Shown here: in pieces, positions 52,837-62,331 of the stretch
Layout of the letters: each line of letters starts with the position of its first letter
How positions within the stretch are numbered: the stretch's first letter is position 1
Source: Faecalicatena orotica
GTDB lineage: Bacteria; Bacillota; Clostridia; Lachnospirales; Lachnospiraceae
DNA: 64,000 nucleotides
Direction of reading: 5' to 3'
Assembly: GCF_003149245.1 (NCBI RefSeq)
Contig: NZ_QGDL01000006.1
Span: forward strand, 124,001-188,000
The notes under the pieces: generated by a model
Told to the model about the DNA's origin: nothing
The model's input: only the letters and a program-made list of their open reading frames with translations
The model's database searches: none
Program-made: the position numbers and the translations under genes

Positions 52837-53676
52837 TTATCCTTTCACTGCTCCTGCAACGAGGCTTTTTTGTACCTGTTCACTCAATAATAAATACATA
52901 ATAACTGTAGGAATCGTCGCTATCATCAAGCCTGCTCCGATTTCACCCCACTTTGTTGTATACGCTCCTACCATTGACATGATACCTACTGTAAGAGTCT
53001 TGAACTCTGCCTTATTGATAAACGTAACTGCAAACATCAATTCATTCCATGAAGAAATAAATGTGAAAATACTTACTGTCGCAACTGCCGGTCTGATTAA
53101 TGGAAAAACAATCAGCATAAACATCCTGTAAATTCCGCATCCGTCAATTGCAGCGGCTTCTTCCATCTCCTTTGGCAATGATTCCATAAAACTTGTAAAC
53201 AGATAAATCGCCATCGGCAGACCAAACGCGATATACGGGATAATAAGTGAAGCATAGGAATTTAATAAATGGGTTTTACTCAAAATAATAAACAATGGCA
53301 GCAATGCCGCATGAATCGGTACCATCATTCCCATCAATATAATCTTTAATGTTGTCTCTCTCCCTTTCCATATCATTCGTGAAATCGCATATGCCGACAT
53401 CGCTGATACAATAAGAGTAACGGCAATCGTAATCCCCGTAACAAGCACACTGTTTAAAAAATACTTTATAACATTTGCCTTAAAAAAAGCCGTAACATAA
53501 TTTCCAAATCGCCAGTGCTTTGGAAGTCCCGCTATATTCCCTCCAAAAATCTCACTATTGTCTTTTAACGAAAACTCAAACAGCCAAAAAAGCGGATATA
53601 CCTGAATAAATGCGAAAATAATCAGAAAAACATGTGTAACACAACTTTTCGCCCTGCCTGTAATTTTTTTATTCAT
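52837..53676 (-). CDS. Oligosaccharide ABC importer permease (MalG type)
   Basis: A 279-residue membrane protein with six helices and the EAA loop EEAAAIDGCGIYRMFMLIVFPLIRP that docks to the ATPase. It overlaps the partner permease by one base (TAATG). No ATPase gene is in the locus, so a shared MsmX-type ATPase elsewhere probably powers it. Confidence 0.93.
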   Translation of the reverse strand: MNKKITGRAKSCVTHVFLIIFAFIQVYPLFWLFEFSLKDNSEIFGGNIAGLPKHWRFGNYVTAFFKANVIKYFLNSVLVTGITIAVTLIVSAMSAYAISRMIWKGRETTLKIILMGMMVPIHAALLPLFIILSKTHLLNSYASLIIPYIAFGLPMAIYLFTSFMESLPKEMEEAAAIDGCGIYRMFMLIVFPLIRPAVATVSIFTFISSWNELMFAVTFINKAEFKTLTVGIMSMVGAYTTKWGEIGAGLMIATIPTVIMYLLLSEQVQKSLVAGAVKG

Positions 53677-54548
53677 TAATACTTCTCCTTATCTCTGAAA
53701 AATAGACGAAGCACAAACGTAAGAATCATACACTCAATAATTACAAAGATAGCGATTGCACTTCCATAACCATATCTAAATGAATCAAAAATCGTTTTGT
53801 ACATATAAATCGTCGGTACCTCTGTTGAAAAGAACGGGCCGCCGCCTGTCAAAACGTAGATAAGGTCGAATATTTTCAAAGCTCCAATCAAAGAAAAGGT
53901 AACACAAACTTGTAAAATCGGCTTCAACAATGGTATTGTAATCTTCCATGCAATCTGGACTTTGTTCGCCCCGTCAATCCTTGCAGCTTCATTGATATCG
54001 GGGGAAATAGATTTAATTCCCGCATACATAATCAGCATATGGTATCCGATATACTGCCAGAGGTTTGGAATAAATGCCGCTGCCAGTGCGGTACTTTCCT
54101 GCCCCAGCCAATCCTGCCCCGGTATCCCCAGCAGGGAGAGGAAGGCGTTTAACAGGCCATAGTCCCCATTGAATATTTTCTGCCACAGTTGTCCAATTAC
54201 AACACTGGAAATAATAACAGGTATAAAAAAGGTTGTGCGGTATATCTTTTCTCCCCTGCGTACATTTGCCACAATAATTGCCAGAATCAGAGAAACCGGC
54301 AGCTGGATGAGCAGGGAACATGCGGCGTAGAGTAATGAGTTCTTAACGGAATTTAAAAATCTTTCATCTGCAATCAAATCTATGTAGTTCTGAAAGCCTA
54401 TAAACGTCCCCTTTCCGATACCGTCCCAATCCAAAAGGCTATAATAAGCTGACATACAAATCGGGACAACAACAAAGACAGCCATCAAAAACATGGTAGG
54501 AAACAGGAACAACGCGATTGCCTTTTTATTTGATAATATTTTTTGCAT
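53676..54548 (-). CDS. Oligosaccharide ABC importer permease (MalF type)
   Basis: A 290-residue membrane protein with six helices and EAA loop NEAARIDGANKVQIAWKITIPLLKP. It forms the channel with the neighbouring MalG-type permease and receives sugar from the binding protein at 54615-55928. A hairpin lies between it and the binding-protein gene. Confidence 0.93.
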   Translation of the reverse strand: MQKILSNKKAIALFLFPTMFLMAVFVVVPICMSAYYSLLDWDGIGKGTFIGFQNYIDLIADERFLNSVKNSLLYAACSLLIQLPVSLILAIIVANVRRGEKIYRTTFFIPVIISSVVIGQLWQKIFNGDYGLLNAFLSLLGIPGQDWLGQESTALAAAFIPNLWQYIGYHMLIMYAGIKSISPDINEAARIDGANKVQIAWKITIPLLKPILQVCVTFSLIGALKIFDLIYVLTGGGPFFSTEVPTIYMYKTIFDSFRYGYGSAIAIFVIIECMILTFVLRLFFRDKEKY

Positions 54549-54568
54549 TTCAATGCTCTCCTTACAGC

Positions 54569-54598
54569 AAAGGGGCTACAATGAAATGCAGCCCCTTT
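54569..54598 (-). terminator. Hairpin after the binding-protein gene (partial terminator or 3-prime stabiliser)
   Basis: A 12-bp stem AAAGGGGCTACA / TGCAGCCCCTTT with a six-base loop. On the minus strand no U-run follows. In sugar ABC operons such stems often raise the level of the binding-protein mRNA over the permease mRNAs, which fits here. Confidence 0.55.
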
Positions 54599-54614
54599 TT
54601 ATGAACCTTAATCT

Positions 54615-55928
54615 TTAATAAAAATCTGAAGGGCTCAATTTTGACATGCTCTCGCAGAATTGCTCTGGAGTAATCTGTAATCCGATCAGCTGAGCCAATA
54701 AATCTTTATAAGTTTCAGAATCTTCTGATGAAAGAATATTATCCCACCATGAAATATAAGATGTTCCTGTTTCCATCAAGCCTGCAGACTCGGTATCCAG
54801 TGGTGTAAGCCCTGAAGTATCCACACCTGTTGTATCCCAGCATGGGAGTCCTGCTCCCTGCTGATACCCAACCTGACCGATCTTCTTGCTCAAATATTCA
54901 AGGTATTCCACTGCTTCCTTCGGATGTTCACAATTCGCATTGATATAATATCCGTCTGAGCTGCCGCCGGAGAATTCTGTGATACTGCCTGCACCATCTT
55001 TAATTACCGGGAATGCAATACAAGACACCTTACCATTTGTCGGTGAATCCTCTGCCTGAATGGATGGATGTACCCAGTTTGCCTGATAAAGCATTGCTGC
55101 CTGTCCTGCTGCAAAACCTTCCACCATTTCATCGTAGCTCATGCTCATCATGTTTTTGTTAAAAGCGCCTGCATTCACCAGTTCCTGAAGCTTTTCTGCC
55201 GCTTCTATAAACGGTTTGGAATTAAATTTTGACGGATCGCCAAATGCTTCTTCCAGTCCTGCATTCCCTGCAGTTCTTGCGGAAATAATATCATACATAT
55301 ACATACCCGGCCATCTGTCTTTTTCTCCCAGAATCATCGGGGTATATCCGGCTGCATTCAGTTTATCAATTGCATCCAGCAGTTCCTCCCATGTTGTAGG
55401 GATCTTCGCACCTGCATCTTCAAACATTTCTGTATTGCAGTACAGGTTTGCGAGAAACGTTACTGTAGGAAGTGTATATAACTTGTCGTCAAACGTACAT
55501 CCGTCCAGCATACCCGGCAGGACACTATTTAAGGTGTCTTCACTCACATAATCATCGATAGGAAGAAGATATGACGCATCAATATAAGGCTTCACAAAGC
55601 TTCCCCCGCTGAACATATATGAGATATCCGGTGCCTCTCCAGCTGCAAATGCAGTTTTAATCTTCGTTTTATACTGTTCTCCCGTAACACCATCCTGTTC
55701 AATCGTTATGTTTGGATGCAGCTCATGATATTCTTCTACAGAATCTTCGATAATCTTCTTTACCGGATCTGTGTCTGCCACCGACTGATGCCAGATTGTC
55801 AGTGTGATCTGTCCATCTGAATCCTTTGCCGAACCTGATTCATCCTTTGATGAACCGCAGGCTGCAAGCGAAACTGTCATGGAAGCTGCAAGAAGCATTG
55901 CTCCCACCTTTCTCATTACCTTTTTCAT
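54615..55928 (-). CDS. Oligosaccharide-binding lipoprotein (extracellular solute-binding family 1)
   Basis: A 437-residue lipoprotein with signal LAACGSSKDES (Cys at residue 24) and a type 1 extracellular solute-binding fold: LTIWHQSVADTDPVKKIIED, IKTAFAAGEAPDISYM, PTTWEELLDAIDKLNAAGYTP and the lobe-crossing FPVIKDGAGSITEFSGGSSDGYYI. It captures oligosaccharides for the two permeases downstream. The ATG has AAGGAGG in front. Upstream repeats suggest control by the YesN-type regulator next door. Confidence 0.94.
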   Translation of the reverse strand: MKKVMRKVGAMLLAASMTVSLAACGSSKDESGSAKDSDGQITLTIWHQSVADTDPVKKIIEDSVEEYHELHPNITIEQDGVTGEQYKTKIKTAFAAGEAPDISYMFSGGSFVKPYIDASYLLPIDDYVSEDTLNSVLPGMLDGCTFDDKLYTLPTVTFLANLYCNTEMFEDAGAKIPTTWEELLDAIDKLNAAGYTPMILGEKDRWPGMYMYDIISARTAGNAGLEEAFGDPSKFNSKPFIEAAEKLQELVNAGAFNKNMMSMSYDEMVEGFAAGQAAMLYQANWVHPSIQAEDSPTNGKVSCIAFPVIKDGAGSITEFSGGSSDGYYINANCEHPKEAVEYLEYLSKKIGQVGYQQGAGLPCWDTTGVDTSGLTPLDTESAGLMETGTSYISWWDNILSSEDSETYKDLLAQLIGLQITPEQFCESMSKLSPSDFY

Positions 55929-55952
55929 TTCATTACCTCCTTATGAACGATA

Positions 55953-56045
55953 GCTTGTTCTTGTATAATTAATTATAATGAAAAAGAACAAGCAAATACA
56001 TTCATAAACCTTTCAGGAATGTTTCATTTTCTTGTTCTTTTTCAT
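55953..56045 (-). promoter_or_regulatory. Promoter with inverted and repeated operator half-sites for the arabinoxylan operon
   Basis: A perfect 15-base inverted repeat is formed by ATGAAAAAGAACAAG (55978-55992) and CTTGTTCTTTTTCAT (56031-56045). A third half, GCTTGTTCTT (55953-55962), also pairs with the first. A TATAAT -10 (minus, 55972-55977) lies between them and has no good -35, as expected for an activator-dependent promoter. The likely activator is the regulator at 56058-57575. Confidence 0.5.
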
Positions 56046-56057
56046 CTCAATATTTCA

Positions 56058-57575
56058 TTATTTTGATTTTGTTTCAATCAATTTTCTATATTCTGTTATC
56101 GAATACCCCATCATTTTCTTGAACCAGATACTCAGGTAATGGGCATCCTGTATTCCGATCTGCCTGCCAATATTATAATCTTTTAAATTCGTTGTATGGA
56201 TGAGCTCGAGCATCTTCAAAAGCCTCATGTCAGACTGTATTTCTACATACTTTTTTCCTGTAAAACTTTTCAACATCTTGCTCAAATGGCTGTTGCTGAC
56301 AGAAAACTCTGTACTCAAATAATTTAAACTCAATTCTTCCCTGTCAATCTGACTGAGCATAAACAGCAATATTTTCTGTATTGTCATTCCATTGCTGTCT
56401 CCACGTTCGATTTTTTTTCTGACAGCTATTTCTACCGCAATATTCCCCAGACAGTACTTCAGATGCTCTGCCGTATAACACCAGGACAACTCTTTATCAA
56501 ACACAAGGCCACACTGATTGATTTCCAAATCAATACAAAGTTTCTGGCAGCTCATATGTATCTTTCTGCGCAGTTCATAAAGATCTTCTTCATCCGGAAT
56601 ACAGTCTTTCACGATTTCCTGTACTTTTTCCATGCTGCCATTTTGGACTGCTTCTTTTAATTCTTCCCATCCGGGCAGCGCTTTCGCGCCTTCAATTTTC
56701 TCTTCCTGCCGTTTCTCCCGTATAAAGGCAAGTGCATCCAGATATGCCGCGCGGAGCATCCCCCACCCTTCAAACGGTTCTGATACTCCGGCTAACAGAT
56801 GGCATCCCAATTTTGTCCGGATCAGTAATTTTAAAATATCTATACATTCCACAAAAGGAATTTCTGCATTATCAGAAATAATCACAATCCGGTTCCACAG
56901 ATCTTTTAATACAACAACCCCCTCATCGCTTTCAAAAAATGCACTCGCTTCATCCAGCACCTGGGCAATCAAAGCCACTTCATAAAAACCTTCCTGAACG
57001 ACCAGAACCGCAATTCTGACTTTATCACAACCTGTTCTGTCAATGGTTACTCCATACTCCAGAAGTTTGGCTTCTACATCTTCTCCTATATCGTCTTCTG
57101 CTAAAATCTTGTTAATATAAATATCCCGAAAGGCCGTTTTATGTTTTTCTATTTCATCCCGGAACTGGTTATGCTTTTCCTTTTGCTCGCGAAGCTTTCT
57201 AATTTCTTCTGTGGCACGCTCAAGGGCAGAGTTCAGTTCATCTGCCTGCACCGGCTTTAAAAGATAGTCAAAAATTCCCACTTTGATACTTCTTCTGGCG
57301 TATTCAAAATCATCATAGCCCGTTACGAGTATAATCTTAACTTCCGGCAGGATCTGCACACACTTTTCACTGAATGAAAGTCCGTCTTCCTCCGGCATAC
57401 AAATATCACTGATAACGATATCCGGTCTGACGTTTTGAATATCCGCAAATGCATCGGCTCCGTTTGAATATTCTCCTATGATTTCCAGATTTAACCTGTC
57501 TGTGTTCATTTTCATGCGGATTAGCTTTCTAATCAGCATTTCATCATCAATAAGAATTACCTTCAGTTTTTCCAT
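56058..57575 (-). CDS. AraC-family response regulator (YesN type), arabinoxylan locus
   Basis: A 505-residue regulator. The receiver has Asp57 in VISDICMPEEDG and KPVQ. A ~270-residue middle region is followed by a C-terminal AraC domain (EFSVSNSHLSKMLKSFTGKK and GIQDAHYLSIWFKKMMGYSI). Phosphorylated by the kinase whose gene overlaps it by 13 bases, it should activate the binding protein/importer/hydrolase operon that starts 130 bases downstream. Confidence 0.93.
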   Translation of the reverse strand: MEKLKVILIDDEMLIRKLIRMKMNTDRLNLEIIGEYSNGADAFADIQNVRPDIVISDICMPEEDGLSFSEKCVQILPEVKIILVTGYDDFEYARRSIKVGIFDYLLKPVQADELNSALERATEEIRKLREQKEKHNQFRDEIEKHKTAFRDIYINKILAEDDIGEDVEAKLLEYGVTIDRTGCDKVRIAVLVVQEGFYEVALIAQVLDEASAFFESDEGVVVLKDLWNRIVIISDNAEIPFVECIDILKLLIRTKLGCHLLAGVSEPFEGWGMLRAAYLDALAFIREKRQEEKIEGAKALPGWEELKEAVQNGSMEKVQEIVKDCIPDEEDLYELRRKIHMSCQKLCIDLEINQCGLVFDKELSWCYTAEHLKYCLGNIAVEIAVRKKIERGDSNGMTIQKILLFMLSQIDREELSLNYLSTEFSVSNSHLSKMLKSFTGKKYVEIQSDMRLLKMLELIHTTNLKDYNIGRQIGIQDAHYLSIWFKKMMGYSITEYRKLIETKSK

Positions 57576-59290
57576 AATTCATATTCCCCCAAAACATCGC
57601 TTTCCAGATAAATATGTATCTCTGACATATCGCTATTTAATATCTCATATGAAAACGCATCTTCATACAAAAGGCTCAGTCTCTGGATGGTTCCCCTTAA
57701 GCCCAGACTGCGCTTCTCGCTGTATGTTTTGCAGGAAGATATCTCATCCATAACCTCTTTTGGGATTCCTTTCCCATTATCTCTCACGCAGATATGTATC
57801 TTATCTTGAATTTTCTCAACACAAACCTGAATGTACCCATATTGTTTCCGCTGCCGGATTCCATGCTGAAACGAATTTTCTACCAGCGGCTGAATCGTCA
57901 ATTTTGGAATATTGTACTTAGCGCATGCTTCATCCAGACGGACATCAAATTTGAAGGTTTCCCCAAACCTTATTTTAAGGATATCCGCATAATCCCTGGC
58001 AATCTGTATTTCCTCACTGATTGAAAGAAATTCCCGGCCGCCACTGACTGATTTTCTATAAAAATCACCAAGTGCCTCGACAAGTTTTGCGCTGTCCCGC
58101 ATGTTTTCCGTAAGAATAAGAGCCTCTAATGTTTCCAGCGTATTATAAAGAAAATGTGGCTTCATTAATTCCTGCATTTCATTCATTTCTACAATCCGAA
58201 TGCGCTTCTGCCTTAAAACAGCTTCTTGGATCAATCGCTTGATCTCATCGACCATCTTATTGTACCCGTCAAACAATACGCGGAATTCGCTTAAATATGT
58301 CCGTTCACTGATTTTGGTAAGTTCTCCGTGTTCCACGTTTTTCATTCTGTCCAGCAGGGCTTGTACCGGTCTTGTCAGAATATTTGCAATTGTGACCGAA
58401 ATTCCTATAATCAAAATTCCAAGTGCAATGATGAGGATGATATTAAACTGTAAGATTTTTTGAAAACTATCCGTTTTTATTACGGGAGAATACCTGATGA
58501 TTTTCCAGCCCTTCTCATAATTAATAATTCCTGATAAAAAAAATGGCTTTTTATCAATATTTTCCAGACGCAGAAGTTCACCATCCGAAGTTTCCAGTTC
58601 ACTGGCAGTCTGCAGAATACTGTCAGCCGGGCTAAGGTCTCCTTCTTTGAAAATTACATCGTTGTTTTCATTTAAAATGATAATCCCATCCTTCTCAGAA
58701 ATAACACTCTCTGAAATAAGTGATTTTATTTTTTGATTATCAATCTGTACCCCTATCACACCACGGCTTTCAAAAGTATTCAGGTCATTAAATGGCCTTA
58801 CCAGCACGGAATAATTCTGCCCCTCTCTCTTTTCTGTGAGCAGTTGGACCTTGCCATATTTATCTTTTAGCCAGTCATACTCTGTTGTATTTTCCGAATA
58901 AGAATCAGCATGCTCGCCGACAGTCAGTTTCTGTCCATTACGGTCAATCAGCCAGGCAGTATCGATACTTTCCGAGAACTGCATAACCGAATAAATTCGG
59001 CTGATCAGAACTTGCTGTTTATTAAAATCTGATACGATATTTCCACTTTTCATCTGGTCCTGAACTACACTGTCCGCCAGGATCAATTTAGAATAATTAT
59101 CGGCATTCTCAAATACAGTAATCAAAGATGTATCAATTGAATGGAGTGTGGCAATGTTCTCCTGTCCGACAGTTTCAATCTCATACTGTTGATAGTGCCG
59201 GATATAAATCATTAAATACACAAATATGCTGAAAAAAATAATGATACTCAGTAAAAATGAAATTTTAAGGCTTAGTTTCAAATTAAGCAT
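57563..59290 (-). CDS. Sensor histidine kinase (YesM type), arabinoxylan locus
   Basis: A 575-residue membrane kinase: TM1 (~9-30), ~250-residue extracellular region, TM2 (~283-305), HAMP, phospho-acceptor His379 in QELMKPHFLYNT, ATPase motif LVENSFQHGI and DNGKGI. The ATG at 59290 is chosen because the MerR stop codon lies within the first codons (eight-base overlap) and GGGGAAG precedes it at some distance. It should sense an extracellular arabinoxylan fragment. Confidence 0.92.
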   Translation of the reverse strand: MLNLKLSLKISFLLSIIIFFSIFVYLMIYIRHYQQYEIETVGQENIATLHSIDTSLITVFENADNYSKLILADSVVQDQMKSGNIVSDFNKQQVLISRIYSVMQFSESIDTAWLIDRNGQKLTVGEHADSYSENTTEYDWLKDKYGKVQLLTEKREGQNYSVLVRPFNDLNTFESRGVIGVQIDNQKIKSLISESVISEKDGIIILNENNDVIFKEGDLSPADSILQTASELETSDGELLRLENIDKKPFFLSGIINYEKGWKIIRYSPVIKTDSFQKILQFNIILIIALGILIIGISVTIANILTRPVQALLDRMKNVEHGELTKISERTYLSEFRVLFDGYNKMVDEIKRLIQEAVLRQKRIRIVEMNEMQELMKPHFLYNTLETLEALILTENMRDSAKLVEALGDFYRKSVSGGREFLSISEEIQIARDYADILKIRFGETFKFDVRLDEACAKYNIPKLTIQPLVENSFQHGIRQRKQYGYIQVCVEKIQDKIHICVRDNGKGIPKEVMDEISSCKTYSEKRSLGLRGTIQRLSLLYEDAFSYEILNSDMSEIHIYLESDVLGEYELWKN

Positions 59291-59690
59291 AATCTTCAAA
59301 TCTTCCCCATTTTTCGTGATGGACAATTGCATGCTTTATTCCTTGGTAATAACGCACTTTATGCTGTATATGCAATAGTTGTTCCTGCATTTCGCCGATT
59401 CTGTCTGTTAATTCTTTTTCACTATTCAGAATAAGATCAAGAATTTCCTCAATATTGCCTTCAAGATCATTCTCATACTTGTAAAATTTACATATCTCCC
59501 CGAGGGACATTCCGCAGTCTTTAAAGCATTTTATACTTCTAAGCTGCTGTAAATGAACCTCATTGTAAATCCTCAATCCATTCTTATCTCTTTCTACACC
59601 TTTAAGCAGGCCTAATTTCTCATAATATCTAAGTGTCGACGCAGGAAATTGTGTAATTTCCGATATAACCCTGATACTGTATTGCTTCAT
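59283..59690 (-). CDS. MerR-family transcriptional regulator
   Basis: A 135-residue MerR protein: HTH SIRVISEITQFPASTLRYYEKLGLLKGVERDKNGLRIY followed by a long dimerisation coil (residues ~75-118). No metal-binding Cys cluster is present, so it belongs to the small-molecule or aldehyde-responsive branch often paired with aldo/keto reductases. It overlaps the YesM kinase by eight bases and diverges from the aldo/keto reductase gene over a typical 19-base-spacer promoter. Confidence 0.92.
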   Translation of the reverse strand: MKQYSIRVISEITQFPASTLRYYEKLGLLKGVERDKNGLRIYNEVHLQQLRSIKCFKDCGMSLGEICKFYKYENDLEGNIEEILDLILNSEKELTDRIGEMQEQLLHIQHKVRYYQGIKHAIVHHEKWGRFEDYA

Positions 59691-59746
59691 ATTCTCCTCC
59701 TAAACTATAATTTTGAGCAGAAAAAGCATAACATTTCAAAATGCTG

Positions 59747-59777
59747 TTGACTTAAAGTCTACTTCAAATGATACGAT
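59747..59777 (+). promoter_or_regulatory. MerR-type promoter of the aldo/keto reductase
   Basis: -35 TTGACT and -10 TACGAT are separated by 19 bases, longer than normal and typical of MerR activation. The spacer holds the dyad TAAAGT-CT-ACTTCA. The divergent MerR gene is 57 bases away. Confidence 0.8.
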
Positions 59778-59817
59778 TTGTAAAGAAAATAAATATTCAA
59801 AAAGGAGAAATCAAAAT

Positions 59818-60795
59818 ATGAAGTATCGAAACTTAGGTAAATGTGGTTTAAAAGTAAGTGAAATCGCTCTTGGAAGCTGGATGACAAATCTGGCCCATCC
59901 ATCTGCTGTAGAAACAGCCAGAGAAACAATAAAGCTCGCCTTTGACTCCGGTGTGAATTTCTTCGACTGCGCAGATGCATACAGCAGCGGGGAAGCCGAG
60001 CGTTTTCTGGGGCAGGTATTAAAGGATTATCCGCGCCACGAACTTGTTATCTCCAGCAAAGTGTATTTTCCCACCGGAGCCGGCATCAACGACCGGGGAT
60101 TGTCCAGAAAACATATTTTAGAAAATTGCTCTGCTACCCTAAAAAATATGCAGTTGGATTATCTTGATCTATATTATTGCCACCGCTATGACACCGGGAC
60201 TCCTATGGAAGAAACACTGCGGGCAATGAGCGACCTTGTTTCTCAGGGTAAAATTTTATACTATGGTGTGAGTGAGGAATGGGGGAGTGACAGAATCGAG
60301 GAAGCCCAGAGGATTATTGAACGTTACAATCTGTATCCCCTTACAGTGATACAGCCCCAATATAATATGCTGGACCGCTATATTGAGCATTCCCTGCTTG
60401 ATACCTGTCGAAAATATGGTATCGGAATCACATCTTTTTCACCACTTTCACAGGGCATCCTTACCGGAAAATACAAACGCGGCCAGGCATATCCCGCCGG
60501 TTCCAGAGCTGTCCACCAGGCGGATTACCAGGTTGAAAACCTTCTGACAGACCATACCTTTGAAATTGTAGAAAAACTGACGGCCATTTCCGATGAACTG
60601 AATATTCCTTTGGCAGTTTTGGCAATGGCATGGATTTTACAGAAAAAAGAAATCAGCTGCATCATCACGGGGGCAAGTTCACCGCAGCAGTTGCAAAACA
60701 ACTTGTCTGCAAGCGATTATGCGATTCCGCAGCCTATTCTCGAGAAAATTGAAGAAATTTTAGACTTTAAAAAATATGAACGGCATGTGGGATAA
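59818..60795 (+). CDS. Aldo/keto reductase
   Basis: A 325-residue (alpha/beta)8 NADPH oxidoreductase of the voltage-channel-beta/YghZ type. The catalytic tetrad is Asp50, Tyr55, Lys81 and His122 (FDCADAYSSGE, SSKVYF, YYCHRYD). GSWMTNLAHPSAVETARE and GIGITSFSPLSQGILTGKY are family landmarks. It should reduce small aldehydes or sugars. The ATG at 59818 has AAAGGAG seven bases in front; the in-frame sequence upstream of it contains the promoter. MerR control suggests response to reactive aldehydes. Confidence 0.93.
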   Translation: MKYRNLGKCGLKVSEIALGSWMTNLAHPSAVETARETIKLAFDSGVNFFDCADAYSSGEAERFLGQVLKDYPRHELVISSKVYFPTGAGINDRGLSRKHILENCSATLKNMQLDYLDLYYCHRYDTGTPMEETLRAMSDLVSQGKILYYGVSEEWGSDRIEEAQRIIERYNLYPLTVIQPQYNMLDRYIEHSLLDTCRKYGIGITSFSPLSQGILTGKYKRGQAYPAGSRAVHQADYQVENLLTDHTFEIVEKLTAISDELNIPLAVLAMAWILQKKEISCIITGASSPQQLQNNLSASDYAIPQPILEKIEEILDFKKYERHVG

Positions 60796-60803
60796 ATCAC
60801 ACA

Positions 60804-60839
60804 GGGGATGCAGCACGAAGTAATTAGTGCCGCATCCCC
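60804..60839. terminator. Terminator between aldo/keto reductase and ung
   Basis: GGGGATGC-a-GCAC and GTGC-c-GCATCCCC pair around a ten-base loop, followed by TTCTTTTT on the plus strand. On the minus strand it lies just past the ung stop, so both genes may use it. Confidence 0.85.
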
Positions 60840-60845
60840 TTCTTT

Positions 60846-61520
60846 TTAATCAATCTGCCAATCTACCGGCTCCACATTGTTCTCCTCCAGAAAACGGTTC
60901 GTCTGGCTAAACGGTTTGCTCCCGAAGAATCCCCTGTATGCAGACAACGGGCTTGGATGGGGGGCCTGAAGAATCAGGTGCTTTGGATTATTCAGCATCA
61001 CTTTTTTCCGTTGCGCCGGGCTTCCCCAGAGAATAAACACGATAGGCCGGTCCTGCGCGTTAAGTACTTTAATCGCTGCATCCGTAAATTCCTCCCAGCC
61101 GATTCCCCTGTGGGAGTTAGCCTGATGTGCCCGAACCGTGAGAACGGTATTAAGCATCAGCACACCCTGTTCGGCCCATTTTGTCAGACAGCCGTGATTG
61201 GGGATCTCGCAGCCGAGGTCATCATGAAGTTCCTGATAAATGTTCACCAGTGACGGCGGAACCTCCACACCTTTTTTTACAGAGAAGCACAGCCCGTGTG
61301 CCTGACCGTTATTATGGTACGGGTCCTGCCCCAGAATCACAACTTTTACATCCTTAAGTGGTGTAAGATGAAACGCATTGAATATATCATTTGCGGGCGG
61401 AAATATCAGACGGGTATGGTATTCCTGATTCACCGTCTGGAATAAGTTCTTGTAATAATCCTTTTTAAATTCATCTTTTAGTGCTTCATACCAATCGCCA
61501 TTTATCCCAGCCATGTTCAT
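60846..61520 (-). CDS. ung: Uracil-DNA glycosylase
   Basis: A 224-residue family 1 uracil-DNA glycosylase that removes uracil from DNA for base-excision repair. Motif A is GQDPYHNNGQAHGLCFSV (catalytic Asp66) and motif B HPSPLSAYRGFFG. Two ATGs, two codons apart, compete; GGAG is nine bases before the second (61514). It starts 38 bases after hisF and may be cotranscribed. Confidence 0.96.
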   Translation of the reverse strand: MNMAGINGDWYEALKDEFKKDYYKNLFQTVNQEYHTRLIFPPANDIFNAFHLTPLKDVKVVILGQDPYHNNGQAHGLCFSVKKGVEVPPSLVNIYQELHDDLGCEIPNHGCLTKWAEQGVLMLNTVLTVRAHQANSHRGIGWEEFTDAAIKVLNAQDRPIVFILWGSPAQRKKVMLNNPKHLILQAPHPSPLSAYRGFFGSKPFSQTNRFLEENNVEPVDWQID

Positions 61521-61558
61521 TTACTCCTATCTTTTATGTTTAATTAATCGAAGGCTCT

Positions 61559-62320
61559 CTACAGCCTTACTGAAATGCCTTCCTTCTGGAGGTATTCCTT
61601 CACTTCCCTGATTTCCAGTTCTTTATAATGGAACAGTGAAGCTGCCAGTGCGGCATCTGCCTTGCCTTCTGTCAGCGCTTCTTTAAAATGTTCCAGTCTG
61701 CCGGCGCCGCCTGATGCTATGACCGGGATCGAAACATTTTCCGCAATCGTACGTGTCAGTTCCAGATCATAGCCTGCCTTTGTGCCGTCACAGTCCATGC
61801 TCGTCAGCAGAATCTCTCCCGCTCCGAGGCTTTCGACCTTTCTGGCCCATTCGACTGCATCTATACCGACATCGATCCGGCCGCCGTTCTTATAGATATT
61901 CCATCCACTGCCATCCTCCCGCTTCTTCGCGTCGATTGCCACGACTACACACTGGCTGCCGAACTTTTCCGCTGCGTCATGGATCAGTTCCGGAGTATTG
62001 ATTGCAGAAGAATTGATGGAAATCTTATCCGCTCCTTCACGAAGCAGCGCCCTGAAATCTTCTACTGTACGGATTCCGCCTCCTACTGTAAACGGAATAA
62101 ATACACACTCCGCCACCTTCCTGACCATATCCACAACCGTCTCCCTTGCATCGGAGGACGCCGTAATATCAAGAAATACCAGTTCATCCGCCCCGGCCTT
62201 GTCATAGGCCTTTGCAATCTCAACCGGATCCCCCGCATCCTTTAAATCCACGAAATTAACGCCCTTCACAACCCTGCCTGCATTCACATCCAGACATGGA
62301 ATGATTCTCTTTGTAAACAT
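61559..62320 (-). CDS. hisF: Imidazole glycerol phosphate synthase, cyclase subunit
   Basis: A 253-residue (beta/alpha)8 barrel. The catalytic Asp11 ([15 protein letters not shown]) and Asp130 ([11 protein letters not shown]) are present, with the phosphate-binding GGGIRTVED and second-site ASGGAG. It uses ammonia from HisH to make imidazole glycerol phosphate and AICAR in histidine synthesis. It follows hisH by 11 bases. Confidence 0.97.
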   Translation of the reverse strand: MFTKRIIPCLDVNAGRVVKGVNFVDLKDAGDPVEIAKAYDKAGADELVFLDITASSDARETVVDMVRKVAECVFIPFTVGGGIRTVEDFRALLREGADKISINSSAINTPELIHDAAEKFGSQCVVVAIDAKKREDGSGWNIYKNGGRIDVGIDAVEWARKVESLGAGEILLTSMDCDGTKAGYDLELTRTIAENVSIPVIASGGAGRLEHFKEALTEGKADAALAASLFHYKELEIREVKEYLQKEGISVRL

Positions 62321-62331
62321 CGCCCTTCCTC

